From Papio anubis (Eukaryota > Chordata > Mammalia > Primates > Cercopithecidae), in assembly GCF_008728515.1 (NCBI RefSeq), contig NC_044996.1:124381610-124445609 (forward strand): a stretch of 64,000 bases of DNA, written 5' to 3'. The position numbers and the translations under genes are program-made. The notes under the pieces were generated by a model that worked only from the letters and a program-made list of their open reading frames with translations, made no database searches and was not told where the DNA came from. Shown here one piece after another: positions 1 to 10,760 of this stretch. How positions within the stretch are numbered: the stretch's first letter is position 1; every line of letters starts with the position of its first letter.

Positions 1-1130
1 ACACTACAAAGATTCAGGATCAGAGAGACACAAACAAATAAAAATCCTCCTTAGGAAGGAGACAGCATTGTGGGGTGAGGTGGCGGGTAATGAATTTTGT
101 ATTTACATTTTAATATATATTAAAGTCTAAGTCTATGTGTATGCATATTATAGAATTATTCTATATTCTATAACTTTTATTCTATATCCTGTATCTTGAT
201 GTTTGATGTTTTGCTTAGCAGCCTTTCCAAGTTAGTGTAGATATATACACTTCATTTTCTGAAAGCATTATATATTTGACATATTACCATGTGTGGAGGC
301 CCCAAAATTATTTAACTTTTCCTTACTGGTGGATATTCAGGTTTTTTCATTTTTTTTTTTTTTTTTACAATTATAAACAATACTACTTCATTGCACATAT
401 ATTTTGGCTGTCCTTTTTTTGTTGGTTTTTTTTTTTTTTTTTTGTTTTTAGCATAGTGTCTAGTTTGTCCTTCTACTACTTCTGTATGTCAAATGCTCCA
501 TAAAACTTATGTTGAGAAATATTTCTGCTGTCTGAATTTTCTTTAGAGTTCCAAAGCTGAGGACAATAAGTGTTAACTATCTATCCCTACATTCTAATGT
601 CAGGGCCAAGATACTTCCAGGCATCCTCTCAGAGCTTAGTAAGAGACTCTTACTCCCGTTACTCCAATCAATCCATAAAGAAGGAAGTTCACTAAATAAA
701 GATCTTTTGTGAAGAAGAGAATATCTTATACATATATTAGTAAATTGTTGACCTAATGGAATTATTCTGGAATTTTTTCTCTCTTGTGTTCTGGCCTGTT
801 TTCAGCTACCAATATCATATCTTTCACTCTTCACCTGAATGTAATGTCTGAAATTGCAGATGCACAGAGCAAGGTGAAAATGTTGAAGAACTAACACCTC
901 AGGAATGTTTCTCAACAATAACTCTCTGCCATCTGTGTCTAAATACATTAGCTCCCTTGTATCTCAAGTGGAAGAACTGGCAGCTCCTGAGTTACCCCAG
1001 GCCCAGTTGTCCACTGATATTAATTTATTAATAATACACCATTTATTGACTTCCTCTCTTTCCCTTTCTCACTTCCCCTCTTCCACAACAATGTTTCCTG
1101 GTATCACCTTTATTTTTTTAATTTTTTTTT
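1..1130. other. AT-rich sequence, no gene recognised
   Basis: No coding or RNA gene is visible. Two long T runs lie near 343-366 and 421-442. The part around 290-420 (a T-rich stretch followed by 'ataaacaatactacttcattgcacat') resembles the antisense 3' end of an old LINE, but too weakly to assign. The short open frames here are low-complexity F/Y-rich translations of T runs. Confidence 0.5.
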
Positions 1131-1419
1131 TTGTTGGCAGTACATAGTAGGCATATATATTTATGAGGTACATGAGATATTTTGATATAGGCGTGCTATG
1201 TGTAACAATCACATCAGAGTAAATGGGATATTCATCATCTCAAGCATTTATCCTTTGTGTTGCAAACAATCCAATTATACTCTTTTAGCTGTTTAAAATG
1301 TACAATTAAATTAAATTAAAACACACAATTAAAAATTTTTACCATAGTCACCGTGTTGTGCTAGCAAATACTAGTTCATATTCATTCTTTCTAACTACTT
1401 TATTGTACCCATTAACTAT

Positions 1420-1445
1420 CCCCACTCACCCCACCCCCACCCCCA
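1420..1445 (-). other. G-rich tract in the L1 3' UTR (possible G-quadruplex)
   Basis: The plus strand is a series of C4-C5 runs, so the L1 sense strand carries several G4-G5 runs separated by one or a few bases. Primate L1 3' UTRs commonly hold such a G-rich polypurine tract. Folding is inferred, not shown. Confidence 0.5.
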
Positions 1446-2784
1446 CTGCTTTTCCCAGCCTCTGATAAGCATCCTTCTATTCTCTATCTCATACTGCATT
1501 TTCTTTATTCGTTTGTCTGCTGATGGACAAAGGATGCTTCCAAATGTTGGCTGTTGCGAATAGTGATACAATAAACGTAGGAGTGCAGATACCCCTTCAA
1601 TATCTTGATTTCTTTTCTTTGAGGCACATACCCAGCAGTGGGATTGCTAGATTGTAGGATAACTCTACTTTTAGTTTTTTCAGGAACCTCCAAAGTGCTC
1701 TCTATAGTGGTTGTACTAATTTACATCCCCACTAATAGTATACAAGTGTTCCCTTTTCTCCACATCCTCACCAGCATTTGTTATTGCCTGTCTTTTGGAT
1801 AAAAGTCATTTTTATTGGGGTGAGATGCTATCTCATTGTAGTTTTGATTTGCATTTCTTTGATGATCAATGATATTGAGCACCTTTTCATATTCCTGTTT
1901 GTTATTTGTATGTCTTCTTTTGAAAAATGTCTATTCAGATATTTTGCCCATCTTTAACCAGAACTTTTTCCCTATACAGTTGTTTGAGCTCTCTGTATAT
2001 TCTGGTTATTAATCCCTTGTCAGATAGGTAGTCTGAAAATATTTTCTCCCATTCTATCAGTTGCCACTTCACTTTATTGTTTTGTTGTTCTTGTAGTTCT
2101 TGTTTCTGTGCAGAAGCCTTTTAATTTGATGTGATACCATTTGTTCATTTTTGCTTTGGCTGCCTCTGCTTGTGGGGTACTACACAAGAAATTTTTGCCC
2201 AGACGAATGTCCTAGAGAGTTTCTCTAATATTTTCTTGTAGTAGTTTCGTAGTTTGAGGTCTTACATTTAAGCCTTTAATCCATTTTGATTTGTTTTTTT
2301 AGTATGGTGACAGATAGGAGGCTAGTTTCATTCTTCTACATAGGTATATCCAGTTCTCCCAGAACCATTTATTGAAAAGACTATCTTTTCCCCATTGTAT
2401 GTTCTTAGCACCTTTGTAAAAAAAAATGAGTTCATTGTAGCTGTATGGATTTGTTTCTGGGTTTCTTATTCTGTTCCATTGGTCTATGTGTCTGTTTTTA
2501 TGCAAGTGCCATGCTGTTTTGGTTGCTATAGCTCTGTAGTATAATTTGAAGTCAGGTAATGTGATTCTTCCAGTTTTGCTCTTTTTGCTTAGGATAGCTT
2601 TAGCTATTCTGGGTCTTTTATGGTGCCATATAAATTTCAGAATTATTTTTTCCATTTCTCTGAAGAAAGACATGTGGGTAATTTGATAGGGATTGTGTTG
2701 AATCTGCAAAATGCCTTGGGTATTATAGACATTTTAACAATATTGATTCTTCCAATCCATGAACATGGAATAGCTTTCCTTTTT

Positions 2785-2794
2785 TATATTTTCT
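2785..2794. repeat. Target-site duplication, left copy (UQCRQ retrocopy)
   Basis: tatattttct, repeated exactly at 3283-3292 on the far side of the retrocopy. Confidence 0.85.
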
Positions 2795-3282
2795 TTTTTT
2801 TTTTTTTTTTTCAGACCATAGGAAGTTTATTGTGTCTTTGAGACACTACAATGCAGACTCCTCTTCCAGAAAAAGGTCTTTCAGAGACAGGGAACCGTCA
2901 TCCGGATGCATTGCTCATTTGTCATTTTCATAGGCAGCTGGATTCTTCCTCTTGGATTTCTCGACCTCTTCAGTCCCCCATTTGTAGAGAAGATAAAACA
3001 CTACAAACTGCGGCACCATGCGAAAGAAAGACTCCCGAACGCGGCGCAGCATGTTGGGGACTCCTTTACTGAAAACATGCGGCAAGGCGCGCTGTTCGAA
3101 AGGTGACAAGCTGTAGGTGATCACATGCCGAATCCGCGTCAGATTCCCAAACTTGCGGTCCATCGTGGCAACGGCCCCCAGCCCAGCGGGGGGCCCGTAG
3201 CCTCTCAGGGTCCACCAACACTGCACAACCAGCCTCCCACTCACGCACAGGTGTTAGCTCGCCCTCCGCAGTCACCGAGCCC
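2795..3282 (-). pseudogene. UQCRQ: UQCRQ retrocopy (processed, intron-less), inserted in an L1
   Basis: A retrotransposed mRNA copy on the minus strand. It has a 5' UTR (about 3164-3282, GC-rich), an 82-codon reading frame, a short 3' UTR with AATAAA (plus-strand tttatt near 2826) and a poly(A) tail (T run, about 2795-2811). A 10-bp target-site duplication, tatattttct, flanks it at 2785-2794 and 3283-3292. The host L1 ORF2 resumes on both sides, so the event postdates that L1. These are the marks of L1-mediated retroposition. No promoter of its own is expected, so transcription would need a neighbouring promoter. Confidence 0.93.
2915..3163 (-). CDS. UQCRQ: Intact UQCRQ-like open reading frame in the retrocopy (complex III subunit 8 / QP-C)
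   Basis: The frame encodes 82 residues, the same length as UQCRQ, a small single-pass subunit of mitochondrial ubiquinol-cytochrome c reductase (complex III) in the inner membrane. Recognisable blocks in order are FGNLTR near residue 5, SYSLSPFEQRA-like TYSLSPFEQRA near 16, RESFFR near 43, the hydrophobic membrane segment VVPQFVVFYL-like MVPQFVVFYLLY near 49, WGTEE near 62 and the C-terminal KSKRKNPAAYENDK. There is no stop or frameshift. Recalled against human UQCRQ, about 14 residues differ, most of them conservative (I/V/M/L, K/R, S/T). The start at 3163 matches the parent's; an in-frame upstream ATG at 3244 would add 27 residues from former 5' UTR. It may be a pseudogene that is intact by chance because it is short, or a retained retrogene; expression cannot be judged from sequence. 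Confidence 0.75.
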   Translation of the reverse strand: MDRKFGNLTRIRHVITYSLSPFEQRALPHVFSKGVPNMLRRVRESFFRMVPQFVVFYLLYKWGTEEVEKSKRKNPAAYENDK

Positions 3283-3292
3283 TATATTTTCT
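3283..3292. repeat. Target-site duplication, right copy (UQCRQ retrocopy)
   Basis: tatattttct, matching 2785-2794; the host L1 resumes directly after it. Confidence 0.85.
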
Positions 3293-4000
3293 CTTCAATT
3301 TCATTCCTCAATGATTGAAAGTTTTCATTGTAGAGATCTTTCACTTATTTGGTAAATTCCTAAGTATTTTATTGTATTTGTCTCTATGCTAAATGGGATT
3401 ATTTTCTTGACTTATTTTTCAGATTGTTTGCTGTTGGTATACAGAAATGCTATTGATTATTGTATGTTGATTTCATGTCCTGCAACTTTACTTAATTTGT
3501 TTACCAGTTCTAATTGTTTTTTAATGGAGCCTTTAGGTTTTTCCAAATATAAGATTATATCATCTGCAAACAAGGATAATTTGACTTCTTCCTTTCCAAC
3601 TGAGATGCCCTTTATTTCTTCCTCTTGTCTGATTGCTCTAGATAAGTCTTTCAGTACCATGTTTAATCACAATGGTGAACATGGGCATCCATGTCGTGTT
3701 TCAGATCTTAGAGGAAAGGCTTTCAGTTTTTCCCTATTCAGTCTGATACTAGCTGTGGGTCTGTCATATATGGCTTTTGTTATGTTGAGGTAGGTTCTTT
3801 CTATACCCAGTTTTTTGAGGGTTTTTATCTTGAAGGGATGTTGAATTTACAAAATGCTTTTACAACATCAATTGAAATCATCATATGGTTTTTATTCTTC
3901 ATTCTGTTGATGTGATATTTTATATTGATTGATTTGAATATGTTGAACAATCCTTGCATCACTAAGATAAATTCCCTTGGTCATGATGAATGATCTTTTT
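3293..4000 (-). mobile_element. L1 LINE, outer element: ORF2 reverse transcriptase part
   Basis: Continuation of the outer minus-strand L1 after the UQCRQ retrocopy. The frame at 3457-3660 contains RAIRQEEEIKGI and then LSLFADDIILYLEKP; FADD is the catalytic motif of the L1 reverse transcriptase. It is interrupted at about 4000 by the nested L1 and resumes at 6723. Decayed and not functional. Confidence 0.88.
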
Positions 4001-4708
4001 ATTTTTTAAATTTAACTTTTGGCCGGGCGCGGTGGCTCAAGCCTGTAATCCCAGCACTTTGGGAGGCCGAGACGGGCGGATCACGAGGTCAGGAGATCGA
4101 GACCATCCTGGCTAACACGGTGAAACCCCGTCTCTACTAAAAATACAAAAAAACTAGCCGGGCAAGGTGGCGGGCGCCTGTAGTCCCAGCTGCTCGGGAG
4201 GCTGAGGCAGGAGAACTGCGCGAACCTGGGAGGCAGAGCTTGCAGTGAGCGGAGATCTGGCCACTGCACTCCAGCCTGGGCGACAGAGCGAGACTCCGTC
4301 TCAAAAAAAAAAAAAAAAAATTTAACTTTTAAGTTCAGGGGTACATGTGTAGGTTTGTTATATAGGTAAACTTGTGCCATGGGGGTTTGTCACACAGATT
4401 GTTTAATCACCCAGATGTTAAGCCTAATACCCAGTAGTTATTTTTAATAATCTCCTCTCTCCTCCCACCCTCCAACCTCTGAGTGAATCCAGTGTGCCAT
4501 TCCACTCTATGTGTCCATGTGTTCTCATCATTTAGCTCCCACTTATAAGTGAGAACAAGTAGAATTTTATTTTCTGTTCCTGCATTAGTTTGCTAAGGAT
4601 AATCGCCTCCAGCTCCATTCATGTTCCTGCAAAGGACATGATCTCATTCTTTTATATGACTGCATAGAATTGCATGGTGTATATGTATCATATTTTCTTT
4701 ACCCAGTC
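4001..4708 (-). mobile_element. Nested L1, 3' segment (twin-primed insertion)
   Basis: Minus-strand L1 3' end: T-rich tail, 3' UTR ('gtacatgtgtaggtttgtta') and the last part of ORF2 up to about 4708, with an Alu inserted near its tail. At 4708/4709 the orientation flips to plus-strand L1. Together with 4709-6722 it forms a single 5'-inverted insertion inside the outer L1. Confidence 0.8.
4021..4320 (+). mobile_element. AluY-type SINE, Old World monkey-like (AluYR)
   Basis: Full-length dimeric Alu beginning GGCCGGGCGCGGTGGCTCAA and ending in an A run at 4303-4320. It carries GAGACGGGCGG and ACTAGCCGGGC, shared with the copy at 62525. A target duplication tttaactttt lies at 4011-4020 and 4321-4330. 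It sits in the A-rich tail region of the nested L1. Confidence 0.95.
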
Positions 4709-6722
4709 TTCAGGACCTGAACTCAGCACTGGATCAAGTGGACCTGATATACATCTACAGAACTCTCCACCCTAAAACAACAGAATATACATTCTCCTCA
4801 TTGCTGTATAGCACATACTCTAAAATTGATCACATAATCAGAAGTAAAAACTCCTCAGCAAGCACCAAAAATCTGAAACCGTAATGAACAATCAAATTAG
4901 AAATCAAGACTGAGAAATTCACTTAAAACAGTACAATTACAAGGAATTTGAGTAACCAGCTCCTGTATGACTTTTGGATTAAATAATGAAATTAAGGCAA
5001 AAATCAAGGAGTTCTTTGAAACTAATGAGAACAAAGATACAAAATACCAGAATCTCTGGAACACTGCTAAGGCAGTGATAAGAGGGGAATTTATAGCCTC
5101 AAATGTTCACATCAAAAAGTCAGAAAGATCTCAAATTAACAACCTAACATCACAACTAAAAGAACTAGAGAACCAAGAGCAAAGAAATCCCAAAACTAGC
5201 AGAAGACAAGAAATAACCAAAACCAGAGCTGAAATGAAGGAGATTGCGACATGAAAAAACATTCCAAAGATCAACAAATCCAGGAGCTGGTTTTTTGAAA
5301 AAATTAATAAACTAGATAGACCACTAGCTAGACTAATAAAGAAGAAAAGAGAAAAGATTAAAATAAACACAATCAGAAACAACAAGGGGGATATTACTAC
5401 TAACCCCACAGAAATACAAATAGCCATCAGAGAATATTATGCACACTTCTATGCACATAAACTAGAAAATCTAGAAGAAATGGATGAATTTCTGGACAAA
5501 TAGAGCCTCCCATGACTGAACCAGGAAGAAATTGAATCCCTAAACAGACCAATAATGAACTCTGAAATTGAGTCAGTTATAAATAGCCTACCAACCAAAA
5601 CAAAAAGCCTGAGTCCAGATGGATTGATAGCTGAATTCGACCAGATGTTCACAGAGGAGCTGGTACCATTCCTGCTGAAACTATTTCAAAAAATTGAGGA
5701 GGAGGGACTCCTTCCTAACTCATCCTGTGAGGCCAGAACTATCCTGATACCAAAACCTGGCAGAGACACAACAAAAAAAGAAAACTTCAGATCAATATCC
5801 TTGATAAACATCAGTGCAAAAATCCTCAACAAAATACTTACAAACTGAATCCAGCAGCACATCAAAGAGCTAATCCACCATAACCAAGTAGGCTTTATCC
5901 CTGGGATGATGCAAGGTTGGTTCAACATAGTCACATCAATAAATGTGATTCAACACATAAACAGAATTAAATACAAAAACCACATGATTGTCTCAGTACA
6001 TGCAGAAAAGGCTTTTGATAAAATTCAACAACCCATCATGTTAAAAACTCTTAATAAACTAGGTATAGAAGGAATATAGATCAAAATAGTAAGAATCATC
6101 TATGGCAAACCCACAGCCAATATTATACTGAATGGACAAAAGCTAGAAGCATTCCCCTTGAAAACTGGTACAAGACGAGGAACCTCTCTTAGTACTCCTA
6201 TTCAACATAGTATTGGAAGTCATAGCCAGGGCAATTAGGCAAGAGAAAGAAATAAAGGACACCCAAATTGGAAGACAGGAAGTCAAACTGGACCTGTTTG
6301 CAGATGATGATTCTATTTTATTTTTATTTTTACTTTTTTTGAGACTGAGTTTCACTCCTGTCTCCCAGGCTGGAGTGCAGTGATGTGATCTCGGTTCACT
6401 GCAACCTCTGCCTCCCTGGCTCAAGTGATTCTCCTGCCTCAGCTTCCCGAGTAGCTGGGATTACAAGTGTGCACCACCATGCCCTAATTTTTGTATTTTT
6501 AGTTGAGACGGAGTTTCAGCACATTGGCCAGGCTGGTCTCAAACTCCTAATCTCAAGTGATCTGCCCGTCTCGGACTCCCAAAGTGCTGAGATTACAGGC
6601 TTGAGTCACCACGCCCAGCCAATAGTTCTATATCTAGAAAACTCCATAGTCTCAGGTTCAAAGCTCCTTAAGCTGATAAACAGCTTTAGCAAAGTGTCAA
6701 AATACAAAATCAATGTGTAAAA
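4709..6722 (+). mobile_element. Nested L1, inverted 5' segment
   Basis: Plus-strand L1 ORF2 from the end of the endonuclease domain (DLNSALDQVDL, RTLHPKTTEYTF, SKIDHII) through the linker (4967-5254) into the reverse transcriptase, ending after the ADD-proximal region (ILYLENSIVSGSKLLKLINSFSKVSKYKIN, split here by an Alu). It has several stops and frameshifts. It ends at 6722, directly before gatctttt, which matches the left flank at about 3992-3999. Segment order and orientation fit twin priming, with roughly 1.4 kb of ORF2 missing between the two halves. Confidence 0.82.
6317..6620 (-). mobile_element. Alu SINE (AluS-like), minus strand
   Basis: T run followed by 'gagactgagtttcactcctgtc' and ending 'gtcaccacgcccagcc', a complete but diverged antisense Alu. 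The flanks atgattctat and atagttctat form a degraded target duplication. It splits the reverse transcriptase of the inverted L1 segment just after the ADD codons. Confidence 0.9.
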
Positions 6723-8120
6723 GATCTTTTAAATATGTTTTTGAATTTGGTTTGCTAATATTTTTAGAGGATTTTTGCATCAACATTTATCAGTGATATT
6801 TGCCTGTAGTTTTGTTTTGTTTTTTCCTGATGTTCCTTTATCTGGTTTTGGTGTCAGGGTAATACTGGCATCATAGAATGAGTTTGGAAGTATTTCCTCC
6901 TCCTTAATTTTTTGGAATAGTTTGAGTAGGATTGGCATTAGTTCTTTAAATGTTTGGTAGAATTTTGCAGTGAGGCCAACAGGTTCTGAACTTTTCTTCA
7001 CTAGGAGACCTTTTATTATGGCTTTGATCTTGTTACTTGTTCTTGCTATGTTCAGGTTTTGGATTTCTTCATGGTTAAATCTTGGTAAGTTGTATGTGTC
7101 TAAGAATTTATCCACTTCTAAATTTTCCAATTTATTGGCATATATATTTCAAGTCTTTTTTTTCTTTTTTAATGTAGGTGCTTATAGCTATGGACTACCC
7201 ACTTCGTACTGCTTTCACTATATCCCATAGGTTTTGGTATGTTGCATTTCCATTATTTTTTTCCAAGAAATTTTCAACTTTCTTCTTAATTTCTTCATTA
7301 ACCCACTGGTTGTTCAGGAGCATACTGTTTAATTTCCATGTGTTTGTATAGTTTCCAAAATTCCTCTTGCTATTGATTTCTAATTTTATTCCATTGTGGT
7401 CAGAGTTGATGCTTCACATTATTTCAAATTTTGAGGATGTTTTAAGCTTTGTTTTGTTACCTAACACATGATCTATCCTTGAGAATAATCCATGTGCTGA
7501 GGAAAAGGAAATGTATTCTGTAGCCATTGGATTAAATGTTCTGTAAATATCTATTAGGTCTATTTGGTCTGTATGCAAATTAAGTCCAATATATCTCTGT
7601 TGATTTTTTTGTCCAGAAGAGCTGTCCAGTGTTGAAAGTAGAGTGAAGTCTCCAGATATCATTGTATGAGGTCCATTTCTTTTTTTAGCTCTAATAATAT
7701 TTGCTTTATATATCTGTGTGCTCCAGTGTTGGGTGAACATATATTTACAATTGTTACATCCTTTTGTTGAATTGACCTGTTTATCATTATGTAGTGACTT
7801 TCTTTGTCTCATTTTATAGTTTTTTTCTTGAAATCAGTTTTTTTCTGATAGACTTCAAGACAAAAGCTATAAGTATAGCGACTCCTGCTTAGTTTGTTTG
7901 TTTGTTTGTTTTCCACTGGCACGGCATATCTTTTGCCATCCCTTTATTATCAGTCTATATGTGTCTTTATAGGTGAAGTGTGTTTCTTAAGGCAACAGAT
8001 CATTGGTTTTTGTTTTGTTTTGTTTTGTTTTTTCTTTTGATACATTCAGCCATTGTATGTCTTTTTGTTGGAGAGTTTAGTTCATTTACATTCAATGTTA
8101 TTATTGATAAGTAAGAACTT
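6723..8120 (-). mobile_element. L1 LINE, outer element: ORF2 N-terminal part (linker and endonuclease)
   Basis: Resumption of the outer L1. Minus-strand frames give KSSEPVGLTAKFYQTFKELM and LLKLFQKIKEEEILPNSFYDA (6780-7130), then an endonuclease-end block with DQIDLIDIYRTF and SRIDHVLGNK (7414-7812). The ORF2 start is estimated near 8.1 kb from domain spacing. Many stops are present. Confidence 0.85.
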
Positions 8121-9540
8121 ACTCCTGTCATTTTGCTATTTGTTTCCTGGTTGTTTTGTAGTCTTCTCTTCTTTCTTTTCTTCTTTTCTTCCTTTTAGTG
8201 AAGGTGATTTCCTCTGGTGGTATCATTTAATTTCTTGCTTTTTTGTGTGTGTGTATCTGTTGTATGTTTTTGGATTTGAGTTTACCATGAGGCTTGCAAA
8301 TGCTATCTTATCACCCATTATTCTAGGCTGGTAACAACACTGCTTGCATAAACAAACAAATAAAAAATAAGCACAAAGAAAACTAATAACAACTCTACAT
8401 CTTAACTTTGTCTCTCTGCTTTTTATCTTTTTGTTGTTTCTATTTATAACTGTTGTACTGTCTGTCTTGAAACGTTGTTGTAGTTATTATTTTTTATTGG
8501 TCCATCGTTTAGTCTCTGTGAGTAGTTTATGCACCACAGTTATAGGGTTATAATATTCTGTTTTTCTGTTTACTTACTGTTACCAGTGAGTTTTGTATCT
8601 TCAGATGACTTCTTATTGCTTATTAACAGACTTTTCTTTCTGACCGAGGTATTCCTTTTTGCATTTCTTGTAGGACAGTTCTGGTGTTGATAAAATTCCT
8701 CAACGTTTGTTTGCCTGAGAAAGTGTTTATTTCTCTTTAATTTTTGAAGGAGATTTTTATAGAATGTAGCATTCTAGGATAAAAGCGTTTTCCTTCAGCA
8801 AGGTTTCCACTGAGAAGTCTGCTGGCAGAGATATTGGAGCTCCATTGTATGTTATTTGTTTCTTTTCCTGTTTTTAGGATTCTTTCTTTATGCTTGACTT
8901 TTGGGAGTTTGATTATTAAATGCCTTGTAGTAGTCTTCTTTGGGCCAAATCTGCTTGGTGTCTTATAACCTTCTTGTACTTGAATGTTGATATCTTTCTC
9001 TAGGTTTGAGAAATTATCTGATATTATCCCTTTGAATACACTTTTTATCTCTCTCTCTTTCTCTACTTCTTCTCTAAGGCCAATAACTTTTACACATGAC
9101 CTTTTGAGGTTATTTTTTAGATCTTGTAGGGGTGCTTTCTTCTTTTTACTTTTATCTTCTCTTAATGTCTATTTTCAAATAACTGTCTTCAAGCTCACTA
9201 ATTATTTCTTCTGTTTGATCAATTCCTCTGTTAAGAGACTCTGATTCATTCTTTCAGTATGCCAATTGCATTTTTCATCTCTAGAATTTCTGCTTGATTC
9301 TTTTGTAATTATTTCAATCTCTTGGTTAAATTTATCTAATAGAATTCTGAATTTCTTCTCTGTGTTATCTTGAATTTCTTTGAGTTTCCTCAACACAGCT
9401 ATTTTGAATACTCTGCCTGAAAGGTCATATATCTCTGTTTCTACAGGATTGGTCCCTGGTACCTTATTTAGTTTGTTTGGTGAAGACACGTTCTCATGGA
9501 TGGTCTTGATGCTTGTGGATGTCCGTCTGTGTCTGGGCAT
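8121..9540 (-). mobile_element. L1 LINE, outer element: inter-ORF region and ORF1
   Basis: The minus-strand frame 9202-9540 begins MPRHRRTSTSIKTIHEN and continues as a charged, coiled-coil-like ORF1 N-terminus (FKIAVLRKLKEIQDN, FNQEIEII). Further left, minus-strand fragments resemble INIQVQEGYKTPSRFGPK, HLIIKLPKVKHKERIL and FYPR, matching the RNA-binding half of ORF1. The frame is broken in several places. Confidence 0.8.
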
Positions 9541-10755
9541 TGAAGAGTTAGGTATTTATTGTAGTCTTCACAGTTTGGGCTTGTTTGTGCCCATCCTTTT
9601 TGGGAAGGCTTTTCAGGTATTCAAAGGCACTTGGGCCCCCATCCCAGTAAGGTTGTGGTTTTTGAAGATTTGAAGAAGTACCACCTTAATGGTCTTAGAT
9701 AAGATCTGGAAAAATTATCTAGATTATCAGGTAGTGATTCTTGTTATCTTCCCTTACTTTCACCCAAACAAATGATGTCTGTCTCTCTCTCTCTGCGCTG
9801 AGCCACCTGAACCTGGGGATGGGGTGACACAAGCATGCCTGTGGCTGCCACTAGTGAGACTGTGCTGGGTCAGACCGGTAGCCACCACAGCACTGGGTCT
9901 CACCCAAGGCCCACTGTGACCACTAACTGACTATGACCCTAGGGCTCTATGACTCACAGGTGGCAAAGCCAGCCAGCTTATGTCCTTCCCTTCAGGGTAG
10001 CAAGTTCCTTCAGGCCCTGGGCAGGTCGAAAGATGCCATTCTTGAGCCAGGGACTGAAGTCAAATACTTTAGAAACTTAACTGGTGTTCTATGGTACTGC
10101 AGCTGAGTGGGCACTCAAACCATGAAACACAGTTCTTCCCACTCTTCCCCCTCCTTTCCACAGGCAGAGGAGTCTCACTCTCTGGCCATCACCACTACAG
10201 GCCCATGGGGAGTACTGTCATGTTACCACCAAAGTTCACTTAAGGCACAAGGGCTCATCAGTTAGCTTGTGGTAAATGCTGCTAGGCCTATGACTCGCCG
10301 TTCAGGGTAGTGGGCTCCCCTCTGTCCCAGGGCAGGTCCAGAAATTCTGTCCAAGACCTAGGCCTAGAATGAGGGGCCCAAAGAGCCCCTTTGTGCTCTA
10401 CCCCACTGTGGCTGAGCTGGTACCTAAAGTGCCAGACCCAGTTCTCTTTACTCTTTCCTGTGCTTTTCTCAAGCAAAAGGAATGTCTCACCCTAACCACC
10501 ACAGCTCGGAGTGTGCTGGGTCTCATCTGAAGCCAGCACATCTCAGAGTCTCACCCAAGGCCCATAGCATACTACCTGGGTATCACTGCTGGTTACTCAG
10601 GGTCCAAGGACTATTTAGACAGCAGGTGATGTATCCTGCCAAGACTGGGGCCTTCCCTTTAAGACAGTGGGCTCACTCCTGACCCAGGATATGTCTAGAA
10701 ATGTTGTTTTGGAGCTAAGACCTCGAAAGGAAGCCTCACATCTGTGACTGATGCC
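9541..10755 (-). mobile_element. L1 LINE, outer element: tandemly repeated 5' UTR
   Basis: GC-richer sequence upstream of ORF1 on the minus strand. Three diverged copies of a roughly 310-350 bp unit can be followed by the phrase 'cctgggcaggtc...aga(a)at': near 9996, 10309 and 10660. The companion phrase 'gctgagctggtaccta' recurs at about 10093, 10410 and 11128. No host gene is needed to explain the local GC rise or the open frames at 10288-10682. Confidence 0.7.
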
Positions 10756-10760
10756 CTATT

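Larger units (their letters stand above)
1135..2794 (-). mobile_element. L1 LINE, outer element: 3' UTR and ORF2 C-terminal part
   Basis: Read on the minus strand this is the 3' UTR (about 1135-1500) and then the C-terminal part of L1 ORF2. The frame at 2299-2709 shows the conserved run FIWHHKRPRIAKAILSKK, followed by LPDFKLYYRA and WHLHKNRHIDQWNR, a typical region downstream of the reverse transcriptase. Stops and frameshifts break the rest. The element continues at 3283-4000, 6723-9540, 9541-10755 and 11123-11280, so it was a long copy interrupted by later insertions. It is probably of L1PB/L1MA age, judged by divergence only. Confidence 0.88.

Noticed and set aside
905..1147. 80-codon open frame as a small gene
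   Set aside because: Low-complexity serine/leucine-rich translation running into a poly-T stretch and an antisense L1 3' UTR; no start context or homology.
3386..3793. 135-codon plus-strand frame with hydrophobic composition
   Set aside because: It is the antisense of the L1 ORF2 reverse transcriptase (FADD on the minus strand), so its membrane-like look is an artefact.
8053..8334. Plus-strand hydrophobic open frame as a membrane protein
   Set aside because: Antisense to the L1 inter-ORF/ORF2 start region; T-rich codons give phenylalanine and leucine runs.
10288..10682. GC-richer block with open frames as a host exon or CpG island
   Set aside because: Explained by the tandem L1 5' UTR; phrases recur at 9996, 10309 and 10660, CpG content is low.
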